Below are positions 1 to 7,391 of a stretch of 38,873 bases of DNA, piece by piece. The position numbers and the translations under genes were made by a program. Each line of letters opens with the position of its first letter. The first letter of the stretch is position 1. A model generated the notes under the pieces. It saw nothing but the letters and a program-made list of their open reading frames with translations, was not told the origin of the DNA and did not search any database. The DNA is from Chloroflexota bacterium (GTDB taxonomy: Bacteria; Chloroflexota; Dormibacteria; CF-121), in NCBI GenBank assembly GCA_005882775.1, contig VBDY01000128.1:1-38873 (forward strand), read 5' to 3'.

Positions 1-37
1 CGTGAGACTCGCCCGCGGTGAGGAAGCGGAGGCTCAT
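1..37 (-). CDS. aroC: Chorismate synthase, 5' end only (runs off window)
   Basis: Only the first 12 codons are present, reading MSLRFLTAGESH from an ATG at 37. RFLTAGESHG is the conserved N-terminus of chorismate synthase, which converts EPSP to chorismate using reduced FMN. The ATG overlaps the aroE stop codon in an ATGA junction (34-37), so the gene is the next member of the aro operon and is probably translationally coupled to aroE. Its position directly after the EPSP synthase and shikimate dehydrogenase genes supports the call. The rest of the gene lies beyond the left edge, so the family is inferred from the N-terminal motif and context alone. Confidence 0.85.
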   Translation of the reverse strand, partial: MSLRFLTAGESH

Positions 38-891
38 CCGGGCGAAACCGCCTGCTGCAGCGCTTCCCGCATGGCCGGCTCGGGGGCAGGCTTACCGGTC
101 CAGATCTCGAAGGATGCTGCTCCCTGGTAGAGGAGCATGTCGAGCCCGGTCACGGCCCTCGCCCCGTGTGCCAGCGCCGCCTCCACCAGAGGGGTGACCG
201 GTGGGTTGTAGAGGAGATCGAAAACAAAGTGTCTGGGGGTGAGCCACTCGGCCGGGAACAGCAGGCTCTTGCCGTCGATGCCGACCGGAGTGGCGTTCAC
301 GATCAGCTCGACTGCGGGAACCATCAGCGCCAGCGAGCCCATCGGAGTGGCGCGCGCGTGCTCGAGGTGGAGCTGGCGAACCAGGCGCCGGCCGGCGTCG
401 AGGTCGCGGCTCACGATGAACAGCTCCGCCCGCAGCAACCCGAGGACATAGGCGACCGCCCGAGCCGCGCCACCCGCGCCGAGGATGAGCGCGGAGCGAG
501 GGCCCCCACCCCGATCCTCCCCCAGAGGGGGAGGGAGAACCTCGGAGAGCGCCCTCCGAAAACCCGCGACATCGGTGTTCGAACCGATGAGCCTGGAGCC
601 TCGACGGCTGAGGGTATTGACGGCCCCGACCGCCGCGGCTTCAGGGGCCAGCTCGTCCAGCAGTGAGACGACCGCCAGCTTGTGCGGGATGGTGACGTTG
701 GCGCCGATGATGCGCGGATCGTCACGGATCTCGCGGACAACACCCGCCAGCTCCAGCGGAGCGACGCGACGGACCTGGTATCGCACCGAGACCCCGGCTG
801 CCGTGAATCCGGCGTTCTGAAACTTGGGAGACAGCGAGTGCCCAACCGGGTCTCCCAGCAGCAGCACCCGCTCATGCTCACGATCCTCCAA
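34..891 (-). CDS. aroE: Shikimate dehydrogenase
   Basis: NADP-dependent reduction of 3-dehydroshikimate to shikimate in the cytosol. Family motifs seen are GDPVGHSLSP near the N-terminus, ANVTIPHK, NTD, the nucleotide-binding GAGGAARA, and a C-terminal GLDMLLYQGAASFEIWTG. The open frame runs upstream to 1143, but that part is antisense to aroA coding. I place the start at TTG 891, which gives 285 residues, close to the usual family length, with a GGAG 9 nt upstream. This start overlaps the end of aroA by 14 bp. About residues 118-130 (LPPPLGEDRGGG region) are an in-frame copy of the palindromic repeat described separately. It falls just before the dinucleotide-binding glycine motif, in what should be a linker between the two domains. 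Confidence 0.95.
   Translation of the reverse strand: MEDREHERVLLLGDPVGHSLSPKFQNAGFTAAGVSVRYQVRRVAPLELAGVVREIRDDPRIIGANVTIPHKLAVVSLLDELAPEAAAVGAVNTLSRRGSRLIGSNTDVAGFRRALSEVLPPPLGEDRGGGPRSALILGAGGAARAVAYVLGLLRAELFIVSRDLDAGRRLVRQLHLEHARATPMGSLALMVPAVELIVNATPVGIDGKSLLFPAEWLTPRHFVFDLLYNPPVTPLVEAALAHGARAVTGLDMLLYQGAASFEIWTGKPAPEPAMREALQQAVSPG
502..540 (+). repeat. Dispersed GC-rich palindromic element, copy 1 (inside aroE)
   Basis: The core is a perfect inverted repeat: CCTCCCCC (516-523), loop AGA (524-526), GGGGGAGG (527-534). It is preceded on the plus strand by a CCCCCACCCCGA-like flank and followed by GAGAA. It lies within the aroE reading frame on the opposite strand and keeps that frame open, adding about 13 residues. 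Closely similar sequence recurs at 4436, 6194, 16115 and 36086. Confidence 0.8.
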
Positions 892-2182
892 GCGCCGCCG
901 CTCCAAGATCCTGATAGAAAGCGGGGTAAGAAATCGATGCAACCGTGGCATCGTCGATCGAGACCGGACCATCCGCGACCAGAGCTGCGACCGCCAGTGC
1001 CATCGCCACCCGGTGGTCGCCGGCTGATCCCACACGTCCTTGCTGCAGCGCGGTCGGGCCCGTGACCGCAATCCCGTCCCCGGTCTCTTCAACCGGCACA
1101 CCCAGGCGGCGCAGGCCCTCCGACATGGTGGCAAGGCGATCACTCTCCTTCAGTCGAAGCTCGGACGCGCCAGCCACCCGCGTGACACCCTCAGCCTGAG
1201 ATGCGACTACAAGCAGGACCGGGATCTCATCGATCGCCTTAGCGACCTGAGCAGGGTCGAGGGTCACTGCACGCAAGCCATTCCCCTGCACGGTCACGCG
1301 GCCGCGGGGCTCGATCGAAGCGTCACCTTCGAGCCGGACCTCCACCTCGGCGCCCATCTCTCTCAGGATGTCGAGGACTGCCGTCCGGCTGGGGTTGAGA
1401 CCCAGCCCGGATACAGTCGCTGTCCAACCGGGGCGCAAGGCGGCGGCGGCGAAGAAAAAGGCGGCGGAGGAGAGGTCGCCGGGAACGGATAGGTGCAGCG
1501 GGCGCAGCGGTTCTCCTGCGGGGTCGATCCGGATTGCCCCGTCCGCTCGCGTCACTCGGGCGCCCATGGCGGTGAGAAGCCGCTCGGTGTGGTCCCGGGT
1601 CGGATAGGGCTCCCTGACGGTCGTAGGTCCGGAGGCATGCAATCCCGCCAGCAGCAAGGCCGTTTTCACCTGGGCGCTGGCCCGGGGTAGATCATGGTTG
1701 AAACCGCTGAGCGGCGTGCCTTCTATGGTCAGCGGCGGCTTGCCATCGGTGGCGGTGATTCGCGCACCCATCCTTCTGAGTGGCTCTACCACACGCTCCA
1801 TCGGCCGGCGGCGGAGGGAGGCGTCCCCGATGAGCGTGCCCGAGACTCGACCGCCTGCGAGCGCCCCGGTGAGAATGCGCATCGTGGTGCCCGAGTTCTT
1901 GCAGTCGAGGGCGCCGTCCGGAGATCGCCAGGCCTGGAGCCCGCTGCCCCGGAGCCGCCAGATCGGACCGCTGGCATCGAGCTCGCAACCGAGCTTGCGC
2001 AGGCACTCCGCCGTTGCCCGCACATCCTCGCCGTCCGGCATTCCCCCAAGCTCGGTATCGCCTACGGCGAGCGCGCCCAGGATGAGGGCCCGGTGCGCAA
2101 TCGACTTGTCGCCGGGCACACGAGTCTGTGCCCGGAACCTGGTGGCCGGCGAGACCACCTCGACGGTCACATGCGCTCCCAT
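878..2182 (-). CDS. aroA: 3-phosphoshikimate 1-carboxyvinyltransferase (EPSP synthase)
   Basis: Transfers the enolpyruvyl group of phosphoenolpyruvate to shikimate 3-phosphate, the sixth shikimate pathway step. The 434-residue length is normal. Visible motifs are PGDKSIAHRA near residue 23, the NSGTTMRILTG motif around residue 96, LKESDRLA in the C-terminal half and GDHRVAMALAVAAL near the end. The substrate-binding Lys (in GDKS), Arg (in DRLA) and the GDHR motif are all intact. The ATG at 2182 overlaps the tyrA stop by 16 bp, consistent with translational coupling. A GTG a few codons downstream could also serve as the start. Confidence 0.96.
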   Translation of the reverse strand: MGAHVTVEVVSPATRFRAQTRVPGDKSIAHRALILGALAVGDTELGGMPDGEDVRATAECLRKLGCELDASGPIWRLRGSGLQAWRSPDGALDCKNSGTTMRILTGALAGGRVSGTLIGDASLRRRPMERVVEPLRRMGARITATDGKPPLTIEGTPLSGFNHDLPRASAQVKTALLLAGLHASGPTTVREPYPTRDHTERLLTAMGARVTRADGAIRIDPAGEPLRPLHLSVPGDLSSAAFFFAAAALRPGWTATVSGLGLNPSRTAVLDILREMGAEVEVRLEGDASIEPRGRVTVQGNGLRAVTLDPAQVAKAIDEIPVLLVVASQAEGVTRVAGASELRLKESDRLATMSEGLRRLGVPVEETGDGIAVTGPTALQQGRVGSAGDHRVAMALAVAALVADGPVSIDDATVASISYPAFYQDLGAAALGGS

Positions 2183-3015
2183 TGATCGTGCGCGAGCTTT
2201 ACCTCTTCGAAGAGCTCCCAGATCCGCTCGTCATCGTTTTCGAGATGCCGCCTGTATTTTGAAAGGGCGGCCTGCAATCGGTCGACCGCGTCGAGCAGCG
2301 CCGCCCGGTTCGTGCGGGCGATCCCGGTATAGAGGTCGGGGTCGCCGCCCGCCAACCGCACCATGTCACGAAACCCGGGGCCGGCGATGCGTACAGCCTC
2401 CCGCCATTCGGGCGAGGCCTTGATGGTTGCACCGTAGGCGGAGCTCAGGGTGAAGGCAAGGTGGCTGACGAGCGCAACCCGCCGATCGTGCTCGTCCGGA
2501 CCGATGACCACCCGCCTGGCGCCGACGGCGTCGACGATCTCGAACAGGGGCGCGAAGCGGCCCAGGTCCTGATCCCCGTCCGGGGTGAACACCCAGGGCG
2601 CACCCTGAAACAGCCGCGGCTCGGCCGCGCGCAAGCCACTCTCTGATTTCCCCGCCATGGGATGCCCTCCCAGAAACCGGCCGGCGTCGGGAATCAACTC
2701 GCGGGCCCAGTCCAGCACCGCGCGTTTCACGCTGCCGACGTCGGTAACCAACGTCTGTTTCGGGAGCTCGCGTCCGAGCCGGCTGAAGACCGGGCGCATC
2801 TCCTGCAGGGGCGTGGCCACCACCACCAGGTCACAGGCGGATGCGAGACGCAGGTCAGCGCCGGCAGCGGTTACGGCGCCTCGTTTGACTGCAGCCGCCG
2901 CCGAGTCTTCAGATCGGGCGATGCCGATGACCTCGATATCCGGCCGCGCCTCACGCAACGCCAACCCGAGCGACCCGCCGATCAGCCCGACGCCGATAAT
3001 GGCGACCCGGGTCAC
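2167..3015 (-). CDS. tyrA: Prephenate (or arogenate) dehydrogenase
   Basis: Oxidative decarboxylation of prephenate in tyrosine synthesis. The 282-residue protein opens with a Rossmann fold, VAIIGVGLIGGSLGLAL. It contains DVGSVK, the GGHPMAGKSESG substrate loop with the catalytic-type His, and a later DEHDRRVALVSHLAF segment that matches the family's conserved His-containing helix. There is no fused chorismate mutase or ACT domain. Mutase activity is supplied by the separate aroH gene in the same operon. The ATG start overlaps the aroF stop by 4 bp (3012-3015). Whether it prefers prephenate or arogenate cannot be decided from sequence. Confidence 0.93.
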   Translation of the reverse strand: MTRVAIIGVGLIGGSLGLALREARPDIEVIGIARSEDSAAAAVKRGAVTAAGADLRLASACDLVVVATPLQEMRPVFSRLGRELPKQTLVTDVGSVKRAVLDWARELIPDAGRFLGGHPMAGKSESGLRAAEPRLFQGAPWVFTPDGDQDLGRFAPLFEIVDAVGARRVVIGPDEHDRRVALVSHLAFTLSSAYGATIKASPEWREAVRIAGPGFRDMVRLAGGDPDLYTGIARTNRAALLDAVDRLQAALSKYRRHLENDDERIWELFEEVKLAHDQWERM

Positions 3016-4025
3016 GCTGTTTTTCCCAGGGCGGCCGCCAGCGGGCGCAACTGTTCCATCAACGCTTCGAAGCCCTCCGGCGTCAGCGATTGCGCGCCGT
3101 CTGAGAGGGCCGATTCGGGATGCGGATGAACCTCAACCATCACGCCGTGCGCGCCTGCGGCGATCCCGGCGAGCGCCATGCTTGCCACGAGCGATCGGCG
3201 TCCGGTGCCGTGGCTCGGGTCAACAATGACCGGAAGATGGCTCAGCTCGCGGATCAGCGGGATGGCGTTGAGGTCCAGGGTATTGCGGGTGTAGGTCTCG
3301 AAGGTGCGGATGCCACGCTCGCAAAGGATCACCTCGTAGTTGCCCTGGGATAGGACGTACTCGGCGGAGAGCAGCCACTCCTCGACGGTCGCGGACATCC
3401 CACGCTTGAGCAGGATCGGCTTACGGACCCGGCCGACCTCTGACAGGAGGGAGAAGTTCTGCATATTGCGGGCGCCGATCTGAAGCACGTCTGCCACCTC
3501 CACGACCGCCTCGATGTCCGCCGGTGTGAGCACCTCGCTGATGATCGGTAACCCGGTTTCCGCTCGCGCCCCGGCCAGGATGCTCAGACCGTCGCGACCG
3601 AGTCCCTGGAACGTATACGGTGATGTGCGCGGTTTGAAGGCGCCGCCGCGAAGGGCGTGGGCGCCGGCGGTCTTAAGCCTGCGGGCAGTCTCCATGAACA
3701 TCTCCTCGCTCTCCACGGAGCAGGGGCCGGCCACCACCCAGACCGTTTCGCCGCCCACGTCGCGCTCACCAACCCGGATGTGGGTATCGCGCGGACGGAA
3801 CTCTCGATTGGAGAGCTTGTAGGGCTTGGTAATCGGGATGACCTCGGCCACGCCGGGCGCTTCGAGAAAGGTGTCCTTCAACTCGAAGGGATTGCTGCCG
3901 ATGACACCTATCACTGTCCGCTCCTCACCCCCGCTCAGATGGGTCTTGAGGCCGTGGGATTGGACCGTCTTGACCACCGCTTCGATCTGGGCCGGGGTGG
4001 CGTCGTGCCGCATGACGATGATCAC
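3012..4025 (-). CDS. aroF: 3-deoxy-7-phosphoheptulonate synthase (DAHP synthase)
   Basis: First committed step of the shikimate pathway, condensing phosphoenolpyruvate with erythrose 4-phosphate. Residues 1-70 form a small ferredoxin-like N-terminal domain (MIIVMRHDATPAQIEAVV), as in the Thermotoga type Ibeta enzymes, where it mediates feedback control. The barrel follows with GPCSVES, GGAFKPRTSPYTFQG, QIGARNMQNFSLL, LLKRGM, and VDPSHGTGRR carrying a metal-binding His. Length is 337 residues. Overlaps of 4 bp with aroH upstream and tyrA downstream place it inside a fully overlapping operon. Tyrosine or phenylalanine feedback through the N-terminal domain is known for relatives and only inferred here. 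Confidence 0.95.
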   Translation of the reverse strand: MIIVMRHDATPAQIEAVVKTVQSHGLKTHLSGGEERTVIGVIGSNPFELKDTFLEAPGVAEVIPITKPYKLSNREFRPRDTHIRVGERDVGGETVWVVAGPCSVESEEMFMETARRLKTAGAHALRGGAFKPRTSPYTFQGLGRDGLSILAGARAETGLPIISEVLTPADIEAVVEVADVLQIGARNMQNFSLLSEVGRVRKPILLKRGMSATVEEWLLSAEYVLSQGNYEVILCERGIRTFETYTRNTLDLNAIPLIRELSHLPVIVDPSHGTGRRSLVASMALAGIAAGAHGVMVEVHPHPESALSDGAQSLTPEGFEALMEQLRPLAAALGKTA

Positions 4026-4390
4026 AGCCGGCTCCGCAGGCCGCTGGCGCCACGCAGGTAGACAAACCGAATGTCGGAGGCCGCCCGCTTGGTGTTGACC
4101 AGCACCAGTACGCGAATACAGCGTGGAACGCTCCGCGGGTTCGAGGGCGGGACCTCCATCTCATGCCCGCACAGAAGCGGGACGTCGGTCCATCCCATGC
4201 GGCGGGCAGCCACCGCCGGGAATTCGGCAGTCAGGTCGCGAGTGGTGGTGAACCATACGCCTGCGATATCGGCTGGATCCAGCCGGTTGTCGCTGCTGAT
4301 CGACTGCAGCATTTCCGTGGTCGCCTCAATGACCGCGGTCTGTGTGTCGGCGTCAGCCGTTGTCGCCCCTCGGATGCCTCGGACCGCCAT
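4022..4390 (-). CDS. aroH: Chorismate mutase, AroH type
   Basis: Claisen rearrangement of chorismate to prephenate. The 122-residue protein matches the trimeric AroH fold of Bacillus subtilis. Visible features are VRGIRGATTAD at the N-terminus with the active-site Arg, a TTRDLTAEFPA segment, and the C-terminal IRVLVLVNT and VYLRGASGLR stretches. The open frame extends to 4459, but that part encodes the palindromic element at 4436-4473. The ATG at 4390 gives the expected family N-terminus. No strong ribosome binding site precedes it. This is the first gene of the aro operon, so the main promoter should lie in 4391-4527, shared with the divergent gene at 4528. Confidence 0.94.
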   Translation of the reverse strand: MAVRGIRGATTADADTQTAVIEATTEMLQSISSDNRLDPADIAGVWFTTTRDLTAEFPAVAARRMGWTDVPLLCGHEMEVPPSNPRSVPRCIRVLVLVNTKRAASDIRFVYLRGASGLRSRL

Positions 4391-4435
4391 GCTTTTCGCA
4401 CACGTTACTGAATTTGAGGGGTATTCGAATGCACG

Positions 4436-4473
4436 AACCCCCACCCCGCCCCTCCCCAATAGGGGGAGGGAGA
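4436..4473 (+). repeat. Dispersed GC-rich palindromic element, copy 2 (intergenic)
   Basis: This copy reads AACCCCCACCCCGCCCC, then a hairpin core CCTCCCC (4451-4457) / GGGGAGG (4463-4469), then GAGA. It lies between the divergent starts of aroH (4390) and the nucleotidyltransferase gene (4528). It may therefore affect transcription from this intergenic region. Orientation on the plus strand matches all other copies in the window. Confidence 0.8.
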
Positions 4474-4527
4474 TGCGCCTCAGGTGATAGCCCAGATATT
4501 CGGTAAGGTGATATTCTCGGCCTTAGA

Positions 4528-5187
4528 ATGCGAAATCCCGCCGATCGTCTGACGCTCTATGGAGAGCGCAACGTCCCGTCACGAGAACCCGCCGGCGTTG
4601 ACGAAGCCGCCTTCGACGAAGTGCTCCGGGATGCGATCACTGCCGTGGAGGCCGACGGCCTCCCCTACCTGCTCATGGGCGGAATCGCTTCGGGCATGTT
4701 GGGCCGCCCGCGCTGGACCCATGACGTTGATCTCCTGGTCAAGCCCGAGCACGCGGCGCCGGTCCTGCAGACGCTTGCCCGGGCCGGCTTCACTACCGAG
4801 GAGACGGACCCGGTCTGGCTCTATAAGGCATTCAAGCGAGCCGTCCTGGTGGACATCATCTTCTATGGCGAGGGCGGCATCTACCTCGACGAGGAGATGC
4901 TCCGCCATTCGCTGGTCCGGGAATTCAAAGGACTGCCCGTCCGGATCGCATCGCCGGAAGACCTGATCGTGATCAAGGCGATCGTGCACAAGGAAGAGAC
5001 CTCGCGGCACTGGTTCGATGCGCTGGCGATCCTCAGCCGCAGCGACATCGATTGGGACTACCTGTTACATCGGGCGCGCCGCGGGGCGCGTCGCGTGCTC
5101 AGCCTGCTGATCTACGCCCAATCCCGGGACATCCTGGTCCCCACCTGGGTGGTGCGCCGGCTCTATCAGACGACCTGTGAGGCTTGA
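4528..5187 (+). CDS. Nucleotidyltransferase-fold protein
   Basis: The 219-residue protein carries the pol beta-like nucleotidyltransferase signature: LLMGGIASGMLG (residues 48-59) followed by THDVDLLV, with Asp66 and Asp68 as metal ligands. A third acidic position appears in VDIIF (Asp109). SPEDLIVIKAI is a further segment typical of AbiEii/MNT-like and related uncharacterised transferases. Such proteins can be antitoxin-type AMPylases or general transferases. No HEPN or other toxin partner is adjacent, so a toxin-antitoxin role is not supported. The next gene starts 8 bp after the stop. The ATG has no clear Shine-Dalgarno sequence. A possible -10 element (TATTCT, 4512-4517) lies close upstream, suggesting a very short or absent leader. 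Confidence 0.75.
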   Translation: MRNPADRLTLYGERNVPSREPAGVDEAAFDEVLRDAITAVEADGLPYLLMGGIASGMLGRPRWTHDVDLLVKPEHAAPVLQTLARAGFTTEETDPVWLYKAFKRAVLVDIIFYGEGGIYLDEEMLRHSLVREFKGLPVRIASPEDLIVIKAIVHKEETSRHWFDALAILSRSDIDWDYLLHRARRGARRVLSLLIYAQSRDILVPTWVVRRLYQTTCEA

Positions 5188-5195
5188 GGAGATCG

Positions 5196-5447
5196 ATGGA
5201 AACGCCAGACGACTACCTGACCGAGGATCTTCGCGACCGGCTCATACACGACCCGCGGGTCTACGAGCAGGACCTCACGATCCGCATAGACCAGAGAAAG
5301 CTGACGGTTGGCGGCAACGTCACCACGGCCGAGCGACAGCAGGCGATCACCGACGCCGCGCGGGAGCTCCTTCCCGGCTATGAAATCGCCAACGAGACAA
5401 CTGTGGTGCCTTCCTCCGAGCCCGACAGCGAGGAGCGGCTGAGATGA
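5196..5447 (+). CDS. Single BON-domain protein
   Basis: An 83-residue protein consisting mainly of one BON domain, from LTEDLRDRLIHDP to about ANETTVV. It includes the characteristic LTIRIDQRKLTVGGNV strand-turn-strand and TTAERQQAITDAARELL helix. BON domains in larger proteins bind phospholipid surfaces or other ligands. No signal peptide is visible, so this copy is probably cytosolic. The ATG at 5196 is preceded by GAGGA (5186-5190). An in-frame TTG at 5184 would overlap the previous gene and is less likely. The stop overlaps the metallophosphoesterase start in an ATGA junction. Its function is not known. Confidence 0.72.
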   Translation: METPDDYLTEDLRDRLIHDPRVYEQDLTIRIDQRKLTVGGNVTTAERQQAITDAARELLPGYEIANETTVVPSSEPDSEERLR

Positions 5448-6190
5448 TCCGGATCGCTGCCGTCGGCGACCTCCATTACGGCGTCGACACCAGAAACCTG
5501 TTGCGGCCGGGCTTTGAGCACCTGGCGGAGCGGGCGGATGTCCTCCTGCTGGCAGGTGACCTCACCCGATGCGGCGACCCGGCCGAGGCACAAGTTCTTG
5601 CGGAGGAGATCCGCGACCTTCCCATCCCGCGAGTGGCAGTGCTGGGCAACCACGACTATCACGCCGACCAGGAGGACCGCGTACGCGGGATCCTGGAGGA
5701 GGCGGGCGTGCGGGTTCTGGAAGGCGAGAGCATTGTGCTCGAGATCGACCATGCCAGGCTGGGGATTGCGGGCTCAAAGGGTTTCGGCGGCGGTTTCACC
5801 GGAGCATGTGGCAGCGACTTCGGCGAGCCCGAGATGAAGGCCTTTGTCGGGCACACCAAGAAGGTGGCGGACCGGCTGGAGAATGCTCTGCGCCGGCTGG
5901 ATACGGACTTGAAGGTGGCTCTCCTGCACTACGCCCCTGTGGAGCAGACCCTCGTAGGCGAGAGGCTGGAGATCTACCCATTCCTGGGCAGTTACCTTCT
6001 CGCCGAGGCGGTCGACCGCGCCGGGGCCGACCTGGTGTTCCACGGCCACGCCCACCATGGCATCGAGCGAGGCATGACACCTGGAGGCATTCCGGTGCGC
6101 AATGTGGCGCAGCCGGTCATCCGCCACGCCTACAACGTCTATTCCCTGGAGCCAAAACTCGAGCGCGACCGGGTGCTGGCGGCCAGCTAG
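5444..6190 (+). CDS. Metallophosphoesterase family protein
   Basis: A calcineurin-like phosphoesterase of 248 residues with the full metal-ligand series: GDLHYG (residues 8-13), LLLAGDLTRCG, GNHDYHAD, LLHYAP and FHGHAHHG near the C-terminus. These supply the Asp-X-His, GD, GNHD, His and GHXH ligands of a two-metal site. No signal peptide is seen. The substrate is not evident from sequence. It is translationally coupled to the BON gene (ATGA, 5444-5447) and probably cotranscribed with the nucleotidyltransferase. It ends next to a palindromic repeat copy that sits between it and the convergent Rieske gene. Confidence 0.85.
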   Translation: MIRIAAVGDLHYGVDTRNLLRPGFEHLAERADVLLLAGDLTRCGDPAEAQVLAEEIRDLPIPRVAVLGNHDYHADQEDRVRGILEEAGVRVLEGESIVLEIDHARLGIAGSKGFGGGFTGACGSDFGEPEMKAFVGHTKKVADRLENALRRLDTDLKVALLHYAPVEQTLVGERLEIYPFLGSYLLAEAVDRAGADLVFHGHAHHGIERGMTPGGIPVRNVAQPVIRHAYNVYSLEPKLERDRVLAAS

Positions 6191-6193
6191 GCG

Positions 6194-6231
6194 AACCCCC
6201 ACCGCGACCCTCCCTAGAGGGGGACGGGGAC
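6194..6231 (+). repeat. Dispersed GC-rich palindromic element, copy 3 (convergent intergenic)
   Basis: The copy reads AACCCCCACCGCGA, then an imperfect hairpin CCCTCCC-TAGA-GGGGGACGGGG. It fills almost the whole 43-bp gap between the stop codons of two convergent genes. It could act as a bidirectional terminator or mRNA 3'-end stabiliser, but no U tract follows. Confidence 0.7.
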
Positions 6232-6233
6232 CG

Positions 6234-7391
6234 CTAGCGCGGTGGCTTGACCTCGCCGTCCAGGTACGCGCTGGCCACCATGGTCACGAACTGATAGACC
6301 GCATCCTCTGGGCGGGCGATTGGCCCTGGCTGGTAGGCCCGCGACGACACGCCTCTCTGGACGGACTCGCAGGCATGCCAGTCCTGCTTGTTGGTGATGT
6401 CCCAGAACTCCAACGCATACGACGGGTCAAACCCCGCCTGGCCGATCACCTCGGGCGGCCAGAGCAGCTCGCATTCGACCCGCGTCCGATCCGGCGCGAT
6501 CGGTTCGAGCCGGTGGGACAGCACGTAGTCCGGGTGCAAGCTGAGCAGAAGGTTGGGAAAGAGAGCGAGGTAGTAGACGTGGCGACGCTGGCCCTCGTCC
6601 AGGCCGGGCAACGGAGGGGCCGGGCTGGCACCGGTCAACGACATGGTCTGGGCGTGCTCCATCAGGTCCATTACACCGCCCACCCAGAGGCCTGACGGGC
6701 GATAGTTCGCGCCGCTGGTCGGCGGCGTCACCAGGCACAGCTCGGGGTGAATCTGGGTGCAGTGGTAGCACTCGTGGTAGTTCTCGACCAGCAGCTTCCA
6801 GTTGGCTGACGCGACGTACTCCATCCGGGCGCCGACCACCAGACCTCCGGGGTCGTGTGGCCGGACAAGTGACTCCAGGTCACCAACGTATTCCGGCACG
6901 GATGGCGCGCCACCGGTAACGTTCGCGAAAATCCATCCGCGCCATTCCTCGACCGCCACCGGGACCAGTCCGTGGTCGTCCGCGGTAAAGCCAGGCCGTG
7001 GACCGAGCCGGGGAGCCGATTTCAAGCGTCCGTCCTCCTGGTATGTCCAGCCGTGATAAGGACACTGGACGAGACGGCCCTCAGCTGATCCACCGAGGGG
7101 AAGCAGCTCGTGGCCCCGATGCCGGCAGACGTTGAAGAATCCGCGAAGCATCCCGGAGTCGTCTCGTGTCAGAAGGATCCCCTCCCCTCCCACCGGGACG
7201 GCTCGTCTCGACCCGGGATGCAGGTCCGATGCCCGCCCGACGCATACCCAGCCTGCCTGGAAGAAATGCTCCATCTCCCAGGCAAAAACCTCTGGAGATG
7301 TGTAGGCAGCACCCGGCAGTGTCGTGCTGCTGCCAAATGGCTCGAGGGCGCTTTCTAGGGCCAAGCGGTCGAGCGGCGCTATTGTCGCCAC
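6234..7391 (-). CDS. Rieske non-haem iron oxygenase, alpha subunit
   Basis: A 385-residue ring-hydroxylating oxygenase-type alpha subunit. The Rieske [2Fe-2S] site is complete: C89-R-H91 in NVCRHRGHELL and C110-x2-H113 in CPYHGWTY. The catalytic domain carries ENYHECYHCTQIHPEL (residues 203-218), with the mononuclear iron histidines, and a later WDITNKQDW acidic segment. Length and architecture resemble stand-alone subunits acting on aromatic acids or quaternary amines. No beta subunit, ferredoxin or reductase gene is adjacent. The start is GTG at 7391, which shares one base with the stop of the upstream CoA ligase, so the two are almost surely coupled. An aromatic acid or its CoA ester is a reasonable but unproven substrate. 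Confidence 0.9.
   Translation of the reverse strand: MATIAPLDRLALESALEPFGSSTTLPGAAYTSPEVFAWEMEHFFQAGWVCVGRASDLHPGSRRAVPVGGEGILLTRDDSGMLRGFFNVCRHRGHELLPLGGSAEGRLVQCPYHGWTYQEDGRLKSAPRLGPRPGFTADDHGLVPVAVEEWRGWIFANVTGGAPSVPEYVGDLESLVRPHDPGGLVVGARMEYVASANWKLLVENYHECYHCTQIHPELCLVTPPTSGANYRPSGLWVGGVMDLMEHAQTMSLTGASPAPPLPGLDEGQRRHVYYLALFPNLLLSLHPDYVLSHRLEPIAPDRTRVECELLWPPEVIGQAGFDPSYALEFWDITNKQDWHACESVQRGVSSRAYQPGPIARPEDAVYQFVTMVASAYLDGEVKPPR

Noticed and set aside
4528-5447. Toxin-antitoxin reading of the nucleotidyltransferase and the small gene after it
   Set aside because: The small downstream protein is a BON domain, not a HEPN or other toxin, and no AbiEii-type partner is adjacent.
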